Below, piece by piece: positions 27,299 through 36,930 of a DNA stretch of 64,000 bases. The DNA lies in the NCBI RefSeq assembly GCF_021502575.1, contig NZ_JAKFGN010000003.1:586361-650360 (forward strand), given 5' to 3'. Each line of letters opens with the position of its first letter. Position 1 is the first letter of the stretch. Both the position numbers and the translations under genes were made by a program. A model generated the notes under the pieces. That model did no database searches. It was given only the letters and a program-made list of their open reading frames with translations, and was not told where the DNA came from. Source of the stretch: Bradyrhizobium sp. G127. GTDB taxonomy: Bacteria; Pseudomonadota; Alphaproteobacteria; Rhizobiales; Xanthobacteraceae.

Positions 27299-28627
27299 AT
27301 GAACGAGCGGCCGGACATATCTTCGAGGACATTTCTCGACCGCCGCTTTGGCCTCACACAGAACGGCACCACCGTCCGCACCGAATTCATCGCGGGCGTC
27401 ACCACATTTCTCACGATGGTCTACATCGTGTTCGTCAATCCAACGATTCTCGCCAACGCCGGCATGGACAGGGGCGCGGTGTTCGTCGCGACATGCCTTG
27501 CGGCTGCCGTCTCGACCTTGGCGATGGCGTTTCTGGCGAACTATCCGATTGCGCTCGCGCCGGGCATGGGTCTGAACGCGTTCTTCGCCTTCACCGTGGT
27601 GCTCGGCTACAAATACACGTGGCAGCAGGCGCTCGCGGCGGTGTTCTGCTCCGGCGTGATCTTCTTTGCGCTGTCGATCTTCCGGCTGCGGGAATATGTC
27701 ATCGACGCCATTCCGCGAAACCTGAAATTCGCGATCTCCGCAGGCGTCGGTCTGTTCCTCGCGATCATCGCGCTGGAACAGGCCAAGATCGTGGTGGCCA
27801 GCCCGGCGACGCTGGTGACCGCAGGTCCGCTCGGCGTTGCGCATCCGGCGCCGGTGCTGTGCCTGCTCGGTTTCGCGCTGATCGTGGCGATGAACGCGCG
27901 CAACGTCAGGGGCGGCACGCTTATCGGAATTCTCGCGGTATCGCTGCTCGGGCTGCCGCTGGGACTGACTACCTTCAATGGTGTGGTGTCGCTGCCGCCC
28001 TCGCTCGCGCCGACCCTGTTCCAGCTCGATTTTTCCCGCGCAACCGAGCTAACCTTCATCATCGTGGTGTTCAGTTTTCTTTTCATCGACGTGTTCGACA
28101 ATGCCGGAACGCTGATCGGCGTGACCCACCGCGCCGGGCTCACCGACAAGGACGGCAACCTGCCGCGTATGAAGCAGGCGCTGATGGCCGACAGCTTTGC
28201 CGCGATGTTCGGCGCGCTGATCGGCACCTCGACCACCACCAGCTATATCGAAAGTGCATCCGGCGTTGCCGCGGGGGGACGTACTGGATTGACGGCGGTG
28301 TTCGTTGCGCTGTTCTTTCTGCTGGCGCTGTTCTTCGCGCCGCTCGCGGGCATGGTGCCGGCCTATGCGTCGGCCGCGGCGCTGCTCTATGTCGCTTGCG
28401 TGATGGCGCGGGGTCTCGCCGACATGGCGTGGGACGACGTGACGGAATATGCCCCCGCGGTTGTCACCGCGATTGCGATGCCGCTGACCTATTCGATCGC
28501 AACCGGCATCGGCCTCGGCTTCATCACCTATGCGGTGATAAAAATTCTGGCGGGCAGGTTTTCGGACGCAAAGCCCGCGGTGATGCTGCTGGCTGTAGTG
28601 TTCGCGGCGAAGTTCGCGGTTGGTTAA
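27299..28627 (+). CDS. NCS2 family purine permease (AzgA-like)
   Basis: This 442-residue transporter has about 12 membrane segments and matches the AzgA-like branch of NCS2 permeases, which take up guanine, hypoxanthine or adenine with protons. Marks are TEFIAGVTTFLTMVYIVFVNP at the N-terminus, ALAPGMGLNAFFAF, and FSFLFIDVFDNAGTLIGV together with GTSTTTSYIESASGVAAGGRTG. The start follows the GT39-like gene by 12 bp. A job in nucleobase salvage would fit with apt elsewhere in the window. It overlaps the end of the convergent glycosylase gene by 4 bp. Confidence 0.94.
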   Translation: MNERPDISSRTFLDRRFGLTQNGTTVRTEFIAGVTTFLTMVYIVFVNPTILANAGMDRGAVFVATCLAAAVSTLAMAFLANYPIALAPGMGLNAFFAFTVVLGYKYTWQQALAAVFCSGVIFFALSIFRLREYVIDAIPRNLKFAISAGVGLFLAIIALEQAKIVVASPATLVTAGPLGVAHPAPVLCLLGFALIVAMNARNVRGGTLIGILAVSLLGLPLGLTTFNGVVSLPPSLAPTLFQLDFSRATELTFIIVVFSFLFIDVFDNAGTLIGVTHRAGLTDKDGNLPRMKQALMADSFAAMFGALIGTSTTTSYIESASGVAAGGRTGLTAVFVALFFLLALFFAPLAGMVPAYASAAALLYVACVMARGLADMAWDDVTEYAPAVVTAIAMPLTYSIATGIGLGFITYAVIKILAGRFSDAKPAVMLLAVVFAAKFAVG

Positions 28628-29448
28628 TTCTCGCTCTTCGCCAGTTCTTTCTGAATTGAGCGCAGGTCCTGCCAAGTCAACCGCTTGTAGATCGGCTGCC
28701 GCAACAGATAGGCCGGATGGAACGTGGCCATCGCCTTGATCTTCCGCGTGCCGGTGTCGTAGTCGAACCACCGGCCGCGCGTCTTCATGATGCCGTCCTT
28801 GAGATCGAGCACCGCCTGCGACGACGGCTTGCCGAGACACACCAGCACGTCGGGATTGACCAGTTCGATCTGCCTGCGGATGAAGGGCAGGCAGATTTGC
28901 GTTTCCTGTGGCGAAGGATCGCGGTTGCCGGGGGGCCGCCACGGGATGATGTTGGCAATATATACCCTGCTGCGGTCGAGGCCGATCGATGCCATCATCA
29001 AATCGAGCAGCTTGCCGGAGCGACCGACGAACGGCAGCCCTTCGAGATCCTCATCGCGTCCGGGCGCCTCGCCCACGAACATGATCTTCGCCTCGGGGTT
29101 ACCGTCCGCGAACACCAGCCGCGTCGCGGTCGATTTCAGCGCGCAGCCGTCGAAGCGTTCCAGCAATGCGCGTAACTCCGCCAGCGATGCTGCTTTCGGC
29201 GCGAGTTCGCGCGCAGACTGGATCGCCGCATCGGGTGCGGGCACCGGATCGGCAAGCACAGGGGCGGGAGCCGGGTTCGCAGTGCGAAACAACGCTGGCT
29301 TGGCTGCTGGTTTTTCCTCGGCCGCAACGTCTTCCGACAGCCGGTTGACGGGGGTTTCCGACAAGGCGCAATCCACTCCGGCCTCGAGATAAAAGGCCAG
29401 AAGGTCGCGGGCGCTGGGCATGGGTTCGGGCGTTGTCACGGCTGCCAA
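28624..29448 (-). CDS. Uracil-DNA glycosylase, family 4-like
   Basis: This 274-residue repair protein has the family 4/5 uracil glycosylase motifs: FVGEAPGRDEDLEG, GLPFVGRSGKLLD, IANIIPWRPPGNR and, at the end, ATFHPAYLLR. It removes uracil from DNA. Family 4 enzymes hold a 4Fe-4S cluster with four cysteines. Here three are visible (DGCALK, and a C-x17-C pair from CLPF to LVCLG), while the first is replaced by Phe. The first 80 residues are a variable Pro/Ala linker. The start codon is uncertain: TTG 29448, GTG 29439 or ATG 29421. Confidence 0.9.
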   Translation of the reverse strand: MAAVTTPEPMPSARDLLAFYLEAGVDCALSETPVNRLSEDVAAEEKPAAKPALFRTANPAPAPVLADPVPAPDAAIQSARELAPKAASLAELRALLERFDGCALKSTATRLVFADGNPEAKIMFVGEAPGRDEDLEGLPFVGRSGKLLDLMMASIGLDRSRVYIANIIPWRPPGNRDPSPQETQICLPFIRRQIELVNPDVLVCLGKPSSQAVLDLKDGIMKTRGRWFDYDTGTRKIKAMATFHPAYLLRQPIYKRLTWQDLRSIQKELAKSEN

Positions 29449-29552
29449 TCTAGGACGGATCGCGGTGCAGCGAAACGGGGTTGTTCTTGCGCCAAAAATC
29501 GGGAAGAACGATGCTTAGAAACGTTCTGAACCAGCAATTTTGAGAAGATGTC

Positions 29553-31214
29553 ATGAGCACTGAACCGCTTCCGCCGCGCGATTCCATGGAATTCGACGTC
29601 GTGATCGTCGGAGCAGGGCCATCGGGCCTCAGTGCCGCGATCCGGCTGAAGCAGATCAATCCAGACCTGACCATCGTCGTGGTCGAGAAGGGCTCTGAAG
29701 TCGGCGCGCATATTCTGTCCGGCGCGGTGATCGATCCGGTATCGCTCGACAAGCTCATTCCGGACTGGCGCGAAGACGCCGACTGCCCGCTCAAGACCCA
29801 GGTGAAGGACGACCAGTTCTTCTGGATGACCTCGAGCGCGGCAATCCGGCTGCCGAACTTCGTGATGCCGCCGCTGATGGACAACCATCACTGCTTCATC
29901 GGTTCGCTTGGCGACGTCTGCCGCTGGCTTGGTCCGAAGGCCGAGGCGCTTGGCGTCGAAATCTATCCGGGCTTCGCCGCGGTCGAAGTTCTCTATGGCG
30001 AGAACGGTGAGGTGCGCGGTATCGCCACCGGCGACATGGGCGTGGCGCGTGACGGTTCGCACAAGCCGTCTTATACCCGCGGCATGGAGCTGCTCGGCAA
30101 GTACACCCTGTTCGCCGAAGGCGCGCGCGGCTCGCTCACCAAGCAATTGATCGCGAAGTTCGCGCTCGACAAGGACAGCGAGCCGTCGAAGTTCGGCATC
30201 GGCCTCAAGGAGGTCTGGCAGATCGATCCGGCGAAACACAAGAAGGGGCTGATCCAGCATTCCTTCGGCTGGCCGCTGAACCTGAACACCGGCGGCGGAT
30301 CGTTCCTCTATCACTATAACGAGAACCTGGTCGCCGTCGGCTTCGTGGTGCATCTGAACTACGACGATCCCTATCTGTCGCCGTTCGAGGAATTCCAGCG
30401 CTTCAAGACCCATCCGAAAATTCGCGAGACGTTCGAGGGCGCCAAGCGCATCGCTTACGGCGCACGCGCCATCACCGAAGGCGGCTACCAGTCGGTGCCG
30501 CGGCTGACCTTCAAGGGCGGCGCGCTGATCGGTTGCGCGGCGGGCTTCGTCAACGTGCCGCGCATCAAGGGCGTGCATAACGCGATGGGCACCGGCATGC
30601 AGGCGGCCGAGCATGTCGCGGCGGCTCTGGCTGCGGGCCGTGCCAATGACGAGATCGTTGAATACGAAAACACTTGGCGCGATTCTGCCGTCGGCAAGGA
30701 TCTGCACCGGGTCCGCAACGTCAAGCCGCTGTGGTCGAAGTTCGGCACCGTCATCGGCGTCGGCCTCGGCGGTCTCGACATGTGGACCAACACGCTATTC
30801 GGTTTCTCGCTGTTCGGAACGCTGTCGCATGCCAAGCCCGACCGCAAGACGCTCGATCCTGCGAAGGTCCATCAGCCGATTCCGGGGCCGAAGCCGGACG
30901 GCAAATTGACCTTCGACCGGCTGTCGTCGGTCTTCCTGTCCAACACCAACCACGAGGAAGATCAGCCGATCCACCTCAAGGTCGCGGATATGAACCTGCA
31001 GAAGACCTCGGAGCACGATGTCTATGCCGGTCCGTCGAATCGTTATTGCCCGGCCGGCGTTTACGAGTGGGTCGAGGAATCGTCGGGTCCGCGTTTCCAG
31101 ATCAACGCCCAGAACTGCGTTCACTGCAAAACCTGCGACGTGAAGGACCCCAACGGTAACATCACCTGGGTTCCTCCCGAGGGCGGCGGCGGGCCGAATT
31201 ATCAGTCGATGTAA
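29553..31214 (+). CDS. etfD: Electron transfer flavoprotein-ubiquinone oxidoreductase
   Basis: This 553-residue membrane-associated flavoprotein passes electrons from ETF to ubiquinone in fatty and amino acid oxidation. The FAD site is VIVGAGPSGLSAAIRL near residue 12-27. The C-terminal 4Fe-4S ligands are Cys in RYCPAGVYEW and the CVHCKTC cluster, followed by DPNGNITWVPPEGGGGPNY, which matches the family end closely. The length is the usual 550. It is divergent from the uracil glycosylase gene, with 104 bp between. The etfAB genes are not in this window. Confidence 0.97.
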   Translation: MSTEPLPPRDSMEFDVVIVGAGPSGLSAAIRLKQINPDLTIVVVEKGSEVGAHILSGAVIDPVSLDKLIPDWREDADCPLKTQVKDDQFFWMTSSAAIRLPNFVMPPLMDNHHCFIGSLGDVCRWLGPKAEALGVEIYPGFAAVEVLYGENGEVRGIATGDMGVARDGSHKPSYTRGMELLGKYTLFAEGARGSLTKQLIAKFALDKDSEPSKFGIGLKEVWQIDPAKHKKGLIQHSFGWPLNLNTGGGSFLYHYNENLVAVGFVVHLNYDDPYLSPFEEFQRFKTHPKIRETFEGAKRIAYGARAITEGGYQSVPRLTFKGGALIGCAAGFVNVPRIKGVHNAMGTGMQAAEHVAAALAAGRANDEIVEYENTWRDSAVGKDLHRVRNVKPLWSKFGTVIGVGLGGLDMWTNTLFGFSLFGTLSHAKPDRKTLDPAKVHQPIPGPKPDGKLTFDRLSSVFLSNTNHEEDQPIHLKVADMNLQKTSEHDVYAGPSNRYCPAGVYEWVEESSGPRFQINAQNCVHCKTCDVKDPNGNITWVPPEGGGGPNYQSM

Positions 31215-31385
31215 GCACGTTTACGCGAGAACGGCGGATCGCCACGATTGCGCCACACTGGCTATGCTCCTCCGGGAGGCAGCCCGAATCCTTGCGGATG
31301 CGGGCTAAAAGAGCCATTGTCCATATGTTGCTGGCCGCCTGACCGGTCGCGCACCTACCCCAATCAGACGGAGCCGGCGAGCGTG

Positions 31386-33173
31386 ATGCTTTCAGTTCGT
31401 TTCAATCGCGTGGCCGTTGCCACACTCGCATTCGCCTCCGTGCTGGCATGCGTCGGTCCGCTAGCAGCACAGACCCGCGCCAGTGCGAATGAAGAAGCCA
31501 AGCAGGCGCCATTCCCGAGCGGGCGCGATCTGATCGGCCTCACCGTTTCCGGCAGCTATCTCGCGGCCCGCCACGCCAGCGTGGATCGCGATGCCACTGC
31601 GGCTGCGGCGTTCTATCGCGCGGCGCTGCGCTCCGATCCCAAGAACAATGAACTGCTTGATCGCGCCTTCATCGCGTCGCTCGCCGACGGTGACATCGAC
31701 GAGGCGGTCAAGCTCGCCGACCGCATCCTGACCATCGACAAGAACAATCGCGTGGCGCGGCTGGTCGCGGGCGTGCGCTCGCTGAAGCAGAAGCAGTACG
31801 CTGTCGCCCAGCAGAACATCAATCAGTCGATCCGCGGGCCGATCACCGATCTGGTGGCAACGCTGTTGTCCGGATGGGCAAATTATGGCGCCGGCAACAC
31901 GCAGGCGGCGATCTCCGGTATCGACAAGCTGGCGGGGCCGGAATGGTATCCGATCTTCAAGGATCTCCATGCCGGCATGATCCTCGAACTTGCCAACAAG
32001 CAGAAGGATGCCGGCGTCCGGTTCGAGCGCGCCTATAAGCTCGATGATTCAGCGCTGCGGGTGTCGGACGCCTATGCGCGCTGGTTGTCGCGCAACAAGG
32101 ATTCTGCGGCGGCTCTGGCTGTGTATGAGGGATTCGACAAGAAGCTCGCGCGCCATCCGCTGGTGCTGGAAGGTATCCGCGAGACCAAGGCCGGCAAGAA
32201 GCTGTCGCCGTTGGCGGAGAATCCGCAGCAGGGCGCCGCCGAAGCGCTCTACGGCATCGGTGCATCGCTGACACGCCGCGGCGGCGAGGATCTCGCGCTG
32301 GTCTATCTTCAGCTCGCGCTCTACCTCAATCCCAACCATTCCCTCGCGTTGCTCTCGCTCGCTGATCTTTATGAATCGGTGAAGAAGCCGGCGATGGCCA
32401 TCAAGATTTACGAGCGTGTCCCGGCGAACTCGCCGCTGAAGCGCAATGCTCAGATCCAGCTTGCGACCGATCTCGACGCGGTTGATCGCGGCGACGACGG
32501 CATCAAGATCCTCAAGGGCGTCGTTGCCGAAGACCCGAAGGATATCGAAGCCATCATGGCGCTCGGCAACATCGAGCGTTCGCGCAAGAAGTTCGCGGAT
32601 TGCGCCGCGACCTACACCCAGGGCATCGACGCCCAGAGCAGCACCGACAAGCCGAACTGGGTGTTCTATTATTTCCGCGGCATTTGCAACGAGCGCTCGA
32701 AGCAGTGGGCCAGGGCCGAGGCCGACCTGAAGAAGGCGCTCGATCTGCAGCCCGAGCAGCCGCATGTGCTCAACTATCTGGGCTACTCGTGGATCGATCA
32801 GGGCATCAATCTCGACGACGGCATGAAGATGATCCGCCGCGCCGTCGAGCAGCGGCCGGACGACGGCTACATCGTGGATTCGCTGGGCTGGGCCTATTAT
32901 CGCATCGCCGATTACGACAACGCCGTGAAGCATCTCGAGCGTGCGATCGATCTCAAGCCGGAAGATCCCACGATCAACGATCATCTTGGCGACGCCTACT
33001 GGCGCGTCGGCCGGACGCTGGAAGCGAAATTCCAGTGGGCGCATGCGCGCGATCTCAAGCCCGAGCCGGACGAACTGCCGAAGATCGAGGCCAAGCTGCG
33101 CGACGGCCTGCCTGAGGATACGTCCAATGCTGCGGCGGCCGAGAAGAAGAAGGAAGACGGCAAGGGCGGCTGA
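31386..33173 (+). CDS. Exported tetratricopeptide repeat protein
   Basis: This 595-residue protein begins with a signal-peptide-like segment (VAVATLAFASVLACVGPLAAQ) and then holds many TPR units. Well-formed repeats include YYFRGICNERSKQWARAEAD, VLNYLGYSWIDQGINLDDG and VDSLGWAYYRIADYDNAVKH near the C-terminus. The tail is Lys/Glu-rich. TPR proteins act as interaction scaffolds; this one is probably periplasmic or attached to the outer membrane. ATG 31386 was chosen because upstream sequence in frame is Cys/Pro-rich and non-coding in look. The udg-etfD-TPR-ispE order seems common in relatives, which is recalled knowledge. Confidence 0.88.
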   Translation: MLSVRFNRVAVATLAFASVLACVGPLAAQTRASANEEAKQAPFPSGRDLIGLTVSGSYLAARHASVDRDATAAAAFYRAALRSDPKNNELLDRAFIASLADGDIDEAVKLADRILTIDKNNRVARLVAGVRSLKQKQYAVAQQNINQSIRGPITDLVATLLSGWANYGAGNTQAAISGIDKLAGPEWYPIFKDLHAGMILELANKQKDAGVRFERAYKLDDSALRVSDAYARWLSRNKDSAAALAVYEGFDKKLARHPLVLEGIRETKAGKKLSPLAENPQQGAAEALYGIGASLTRRGGEDLALVYLQLALYLNPNHSLALLSLADLYESVKKPAMAIKIYERVPANSPLKRNAQIQLATDLDAVDRGDDGIKILKGVVAEDPKDIEAIMALGNIERSRKKFADCAATYTQGIDAQSSTDKPNWVFYYFRGICNERSKQWARAEADLKKALDLQPEQPHVLNYLGYSWIDQGINLDDGMKMIRRAVEQRPDDGYIVDSLGWAYYRIADYDNAVKHLERAIDLKPEDPTINDHLGDAYWRVGRTLEAKFQWAHARDLKPEPDELPKIEAKLRDGLPEDTSNAAAAEKKKEDGKGG

Positions 33174-33210
33174 TGCCGCGCCGGTCGCCACGCTTCTCTG
33201 CCGGCAGAAT

Positions 33211-33300
33211 CGTCATTACCGGGCTTGACCCGGCAATCCATCTTCCTGAATAAGCTTCCAGCTTCCTGATGGATGCGCGGATCAAGTCCGCGCATGACAC
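33211..33300. repeat. Intergenic repeat family C, copy 1
   Basis: CGTCATTACCGGGCTTGAC with CCGGCAATCCATC at the left faces GATGGATGCGCGGATCAAG and CCGCGCATGACAC at the right. This is a pair of opposed repeat halves typical of Bradyrhizobium-like genomes. A diverged copy lies at 49801-49925. It fills the gap between the TPR gene and ispE. Confidence 0.8.
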
Positions 33301-33324
33301 CCTGTGGCCGGAGCGGCGAACGTA

Positions 33325-34209
33325 ATGACACTGCTGACCGAAACCGCCCGCGCGAAGGTCAATCTCACCCTGCGCGTGCTCGGCCGCCGTGCCGACGGCT
33401 ATCATGACATCGAAAGCCTCGTGGTGTTTGCCGACTGTGCCGACACCCTGACGCTGACACCTGGTCCCGGCCTCAGCCTCTCGACCGGCGGCCCCGGTGC
33501 GCAGGACTGCGGCGAGATGTCCGACAATCTCGTGATGCGCGCGGCACGGCAGCTCGGTGAACGCATTCCGGGCCTCACGCTCGGACATTTCACGCTGGAC
33601 AAGCATCTGCCGGTCGCAGCCGGCATTGGCGGTGGCTCGGCGGATGCTGCGGCAGCGCTGCGTCTGCTGGCGCGGGCCAATGGTCTCGCCAGCGACGATG
33701 CTCGCATCGCCGATGTGGCGCGCGAAACAGGAGCGGACATTCCCGTCTGTCTCGCCTCGAAGGCGTGCACGATGACCGGCGTCGGGGAGAACCTGTCGAT
33801 GCTGGATGTCCCGTCGATGCCCTGCGTGATGATCAATCCGCGTGTCGGGGTCGCCACCAAGGATGTGTTCGCAGCGCTCGGTCTCGGCAAGGGCGAACTC
33901 CTTGCGGGCGTCGGTGACGTGATCCTGTCGGCGGGATGGCCTGCGGATGGCGCGTCGTTTGACGAATGGATCGAAGCCATCGGACGCGGCACCAACGATC
34001 TCGAGAAGCCCGCGCTGAAGGTCGAGCCGGTTGTCGGCGATGTGCTGTCGGCGCTGCGCGCGACCGATGGTGTGCGGCTCGCGCGGATGTCGGGCTCGGG
34101 CGCGACATGCTTTGCGATCTTCGAGACCATCGGCGATGCCGGGCAGGCCGCAAAGACGATTACGCAGGCTCATCCGGGCTGGTGGGTTCACGCCGGCGTG
34201 CTGAGCTAG
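33325..34209 (+). CDS. ispE: 4-diphosphocytidyl-2-C-methyl-D-erythritol kinase
   Basis: This 294-residue GHMP kinase phosphorylates CDP-methylerythritol in the MEP isoprenoid pathway. The N-terminal AKVNLTLRVLGRRADGYHDIESL is diagnostic. The ATP loop is LPVAAGIGGGSADAAAALRLL (about residues 93-113). MSGSGATCFAIF near the C-terminus completes the site. ATG 33325 is preferred, with GGAG about 10 bases upstream; GTG 33304 would add seven residues. A polyprenyl diphosphate synthase gene, which uses the products of this pathway, lies nearby on the other strand. Confidence 0.96.
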   Translation: MTLLTETARAKVNLTLRVLGRRADGYHDIESLVVFADCADTLTLTPGPGLSLSTGGPGAQDCGEMSDNLVMRAARQLGERIPGLTLGHFTLDKHLPVAAGIGGGSADAAAALRLLARANGLASDDARIADVARETGADIPVCLASKACTMTGVGENLSMLDVPSMPCVMINPRVGVATKDVFAALGLGKGELLAGVGDVILSAGWPADGASFDEWIEAIGRGTNDLEKPALKVEPVVGDVLSALRATDGVRLARMSGSGATCFAIFETIGDAGQAAKTITQAHPGWWVHAGVLS

Positions 34210-34226
34210 ACTCCCGCCTCCGCCAG

Positions 34227-34751
34227 CTATCGCGCGGGCGTATTCGGCCTGCCGTAGCGATGCTGCAGCCACAGCAGCACAAAACCGAAAACCGGGATCA
34301 GGATATCGGTCCAGAAAATGACGCCCGCGTTGCCGGGCGCGAAATTGTGCGCCGTGATCATTTGATGGATGTGGCCGGCTGCGGCGCCGAGCGTGAAGAT
34401 GCCCGGACCAAGGATCGCCGCAAGCCGCAGATCGAAACTGCGAAAGGCGGCCAGCAGTCCGACAACGGCGAAGCCGAGGCTCGCCATGCCCACCTCAAGC
34501 TGGAAGGGACTGTCGGCCCAGCCGATGAATCGCGCGGCCATTTCGCCGAAGAAAACATGCATCACGAAGTTGTAGAGATTGTCGATGCCGACGCAGAAGA
34601 AGACATGCCATGCCAGCAGCTTCTCGACGACCCACGCCGGCGTGTGTGGTTCGCGCAACCGCATCAGCGCTACGGCTGAGAAGATCAGGCCGATGACCAG
34701 AAATGTCAGGGTGAAGTTGGAAAGGGCGAAGGTGATAACGGTTCTGATCAC
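34227..34751 (-). CDS. Small membrane protein, DUF6790-like
   Basis: This 174-residue protein has four or five hydrophobic segments and little else. The conserved-looking core is ARFIGWADSPFQLEVGMASLGFAV, a histidine stretch AAGHIHQM, and FAPGNAGVIFWTDILIP. This pattern is what I recall for the DUF6790 family of bacterial inner-membrane proteins with no known function. It begins with ATG and lies 16 bp downstream of the polyprenyl synthase stop on the same strand, so the two could be co-transcribed. Confidence 0.75.
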   Translation of the reverse strand: MIRTVITFALSNFTLTFLVIGLIFSAVALMRLREPHTPAWVVEKLLAWHVFFCVGIDNLYNFVMHVFFGEMAARFIGWADSPFQLEVGMASLGFAVVGLLAAFRSFDLRLAAILGPGIFTLGAAAGHIHQMITAHNFAPGNAGVIFWTDILIPVFGFVLLWLQHRYGRPNTPAR

Positions 34752-34767
34752 GTTCGCTACCTTGGCT

Positions 34768-35778
34768 CTAATGGGACCGCGCCAGACAGAACGCGACGAT
34801 CTGTTCGAGTGCGGTCTTCATCGGCGACGATGGAAACAGCGCCAGCGCATCGACCGCCATCGCGCCGTAATGCTGGGCGCGGCTCATGGTGTCTTCCAGC
34901 GTGCGGTGCTTGGTCATCAGGCCGATCGCATGATCGAGATCGCCGTCGCCGATCTCGCCCTTTTCCAGCGTGCGGATCCAGAAGGCGCGTTCGGCGTCAT
35001 TGCCGCGGCGAAACGCCAGCACCACGGGCAGCGTGATCTTGCCTTCGCGGAAATCGTCGCCGACGTTCTTGCCGAGCTTGGCGGCCTTGCCGCCATAGTC
35101 GAGAACGTCGTCGATGAGCTGGAAGGCGATGCCGAGATTCATGCCGAACGAACGGGAGGCGGTCTGCTCCGCCTTCGGCCGGTGGGCGATCACCGGGCCG
35201 ACTTCGCAGGCCGCCGCGAAAAGCTCAGCGGTCTTGCCGCGGATCACCGCGAGATATTCGTCTTCGGTGGTCGCGGTGTTCTTGGCTGCCGCAAGCTGCA
35301 TCACTTCGCCTTCTGCGATGGTGGCGGCGGCGGAGGAGAGGATATCAAGCGCGCGCAGCGAGCCGACCTCGACCATCATGCGGAACGCCTGCCCCAGCAG
35401 GAAGTCGCCGACGAGCACGCTGGCCTCGTTGCCCCACAGCATCCGCGCCGAGAGCTTGCCGCGCCGCAATTCGCTTTCGTCCACCACATCGTCATGCAGC
35501 AGCGTCGCGGTGTGCATGAATTCAACCGCCGCCGCGAGCTTGATATGGCCCTCGCCGGCGTAGCCGGTGAGGTTGGCCATCGCCAGCGTCAGCATCGGGC
35601 GCAGCCGCTTGCCGCCCGACGAGATCAGGTGGTTGGCGACTTCCGGGATCATCGTGACTTCCGAGCCGGTCCGCGACAAAATGGTGGCGTTGACGCGTTC
35701 CATATCGGACGCGACAAGCTCGACCAGCCGATCTATCGATGGCGTCGAATGGCTCTCAAAGGGTACAATAACCGCCAC
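34768..35778 (-). CDS. ispB: Polyprenyl diphosphate synthase
   Basis: This 336-residue trans-prenyltransferase builds the long isoprenoid tail of ubiquinone. The first Asp-rich motif is LLHDDVVDESELRRG and the second is FQLIDDVLDYGG, both intact. SSGGKRLRPML binds isopentenyl diphosphate. Chain length cannot be read directly; a decaprenyl product would suit an alphaproteobacterium that makes ubiquinone-10. GTG 35778 with GGAG upstream is the likely start; longer frames would run through the divergent DUF2007 gene. The start faces that gene across 109 bp. Confidence 0.94.
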   Translation of the reverse strand: MAVIVPFESHSTPSIDRLVELVASDMERVNATILSRTGSEVTMIPEVANHLISSGGKRLRPMLTLAMANLTGYAGEGHIKLAAAVEFMHTATLLHDDVVDESELRRGKLSARMLWGNEASVLVGDFLLGQAFRMMVEVGSLRALDILSSAAATIAEGEVMQLAAAKNTATTEDEYLAVIRGKTAELFAAACEVGPVIAHRPKAEQTASRSFGMNLGIAFQLIDDVLDYGGKAAKLGKNVGDDFREGKITLPVVLAFRRGNDAERAFWIRTLEKGEIGDGDLDHAIGLMTKHRTLEDTMSRAQHYGAMAVDALALFPSSPMKTALEQIVAFCLARSH

Positions 35779-35887
35779 GTCCGGTCTCCGGATGGATTTG
35801 AGGGCACAATAGAAACTGCCGTGCTTTGCGGCAAGTGCGACGAACGGGCCGCCCCGGCCGTTCGACATTGTGGCGGAGGTTGCAGCT

Positions 35888-36115
35888 TTGCGTGAACTGG
35901 TGCGGACCAACGATGCAGTGCTGGTGTCTGCGGTCGGCGCGCTGCTGGACGGCGCCAATATCCATCATCTGGTGCTCGACAGTAACATGAGCATCATGGA
36001 CGGATCGCTGGGCGTGCTTCCCCGCCGAATTCTGGTCCACGAGGACGACAACCTGGCGGCGCGCCGGCTGCTGACCGATGCTGGCCTGGCGCATGAACTG
36101 CGGGACGATGATTGA
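35888..36115 (+). CDS. DUF2007 domain protein
   Basis: This 75-residue protein reads LRELVRTNDAVLVSAVGALL and later LGVLPRRILVHEDD, the mark of DUF2007 proteins, small putative signal-transducing or PII-like proteins. TTG 35888 is the likely start, with GGAGG 10 bases upstream; GTG 35870 would add six residues. It overlaps or abuts the methyltransferase gene behind it, so the pair is probably co-translated. Its biochemical role is unknown. Confidence 0.88.
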   Translation: MRELVRTNDAVLVSAVGALLDGANIHHLVLDSNMSIMDGSLGVLPRRILVHEDDNLAARRLLTDAGLAHELRDDD

Positions 36116-36122
36116 CGGGACA

Positions 36123-36890
36123 ATGACTGATCCCGCCCAGAGCGATCTTTCCGATATCACCGAGGACATGTTTCTCGGCGGACAGTTGCGGCTGCGCCAG
36201 CCGAGGCGCGGTCACCGCGCGGGGCACGACGCGATCCTGCTGGCCGCAGCGACGCCGGTCAAAGCGGGTCAGCGTATCGTGGAATTCGGCGCAGGCATCG
36301 GCGCCGCGGGGTTAAGCGTCGCGCGCCGCGTTGCGGGCATCGATCTGGTCCTTGTCGAAATCGATCCGGCGCTTGCCGCGCTGGCGCGCGCCAATGCCGA
36401 TGCCAATGGGCTTAAGGCGCAGGTTGTTTCACTGGATGTCACGGCGAGTGCCGATGTTTTCGCGGCCTCGGACCTGAGCCCCGACAGCGCCGATGTCGTG
36501 CTGATGAACCCTCCGTTCAATGATGCCGGCCGGCACCGGTCCTCGCCGGACCCCGCGCGGCAAAGGGCGCATGTCGCTGGGGCCGATACGCTGGACACGT
36601 GGACACATGCAGCGCGGCGCGTGCTGAAATCCGGCGGCGTGCTGACGCTGATCTGGCGGGCGGATGGATTGGCCCAAGTGCTGGCTGTGCTGGACCGCGG
36701 CTTCGGCAGCATCCGGATTTTGCCGGTGCATCCTCACCGTGAGGCGCCCGCGATCCGTGTACTGGTTCGCGCCGTCAAAGGCGGGCGGGCGCCGCTGGTG
36801 TTGCATCCCGGCCTTGCCCTTCAGGACGAGAGTGAAGAGGCCAGCGCGGAGGCTCAGGCGATCCTCGGCGGGAAAGTCACGCTGCTATAA
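36123..36890 (+). CDS. tRNA1(Val) N6-adenine methyltransferase-like (COG4123)
   Basis: This 255-residue protein is a SAM-dependent N6-adenine methyltransferase of the TrmN6/COG4123 family. It has the entry motif LGGQLRLRQPRRGHRAGHDAILLAA, SAM motif VEFGAGIGAAGLS, and catalytic NPPF in VLMNPPFND. Relatives methylate A37 of tRNA-Val. ATG 36123 or ATG 36108 (overlapping the DUF2007 stop) are both possible starts. It follows the DUF2007 gene closely, a pairing seen in relatives. Confidence 0.87.
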   Translation: MTDPAQSDLSDITEDMFLGGQLRLRQPRRGHRAGHDAILLAAATPVKAGQRIVEFGAGIGAAGLSVARRVAGIDLVLVEIDPALAALARANADANGLKAQVVSLDVTASADVFAASDLSPDSADVVLMNPPFNDAGRHRSSPDPARQRAHVAGADTLDTWTHAARRVLKSGGVLTLIWRADGLAQVLAVLDRGFGSIRILPVHPHREAPAIRVLVRAVKGGRAPLVLHPGLALQDESEEASAEAQAILGGKVTLL

Positions 36891-36930
36891 CGTGAGCGAC
36901 CGCCGGATGCCTAAAAAATAAGCGGACTGC

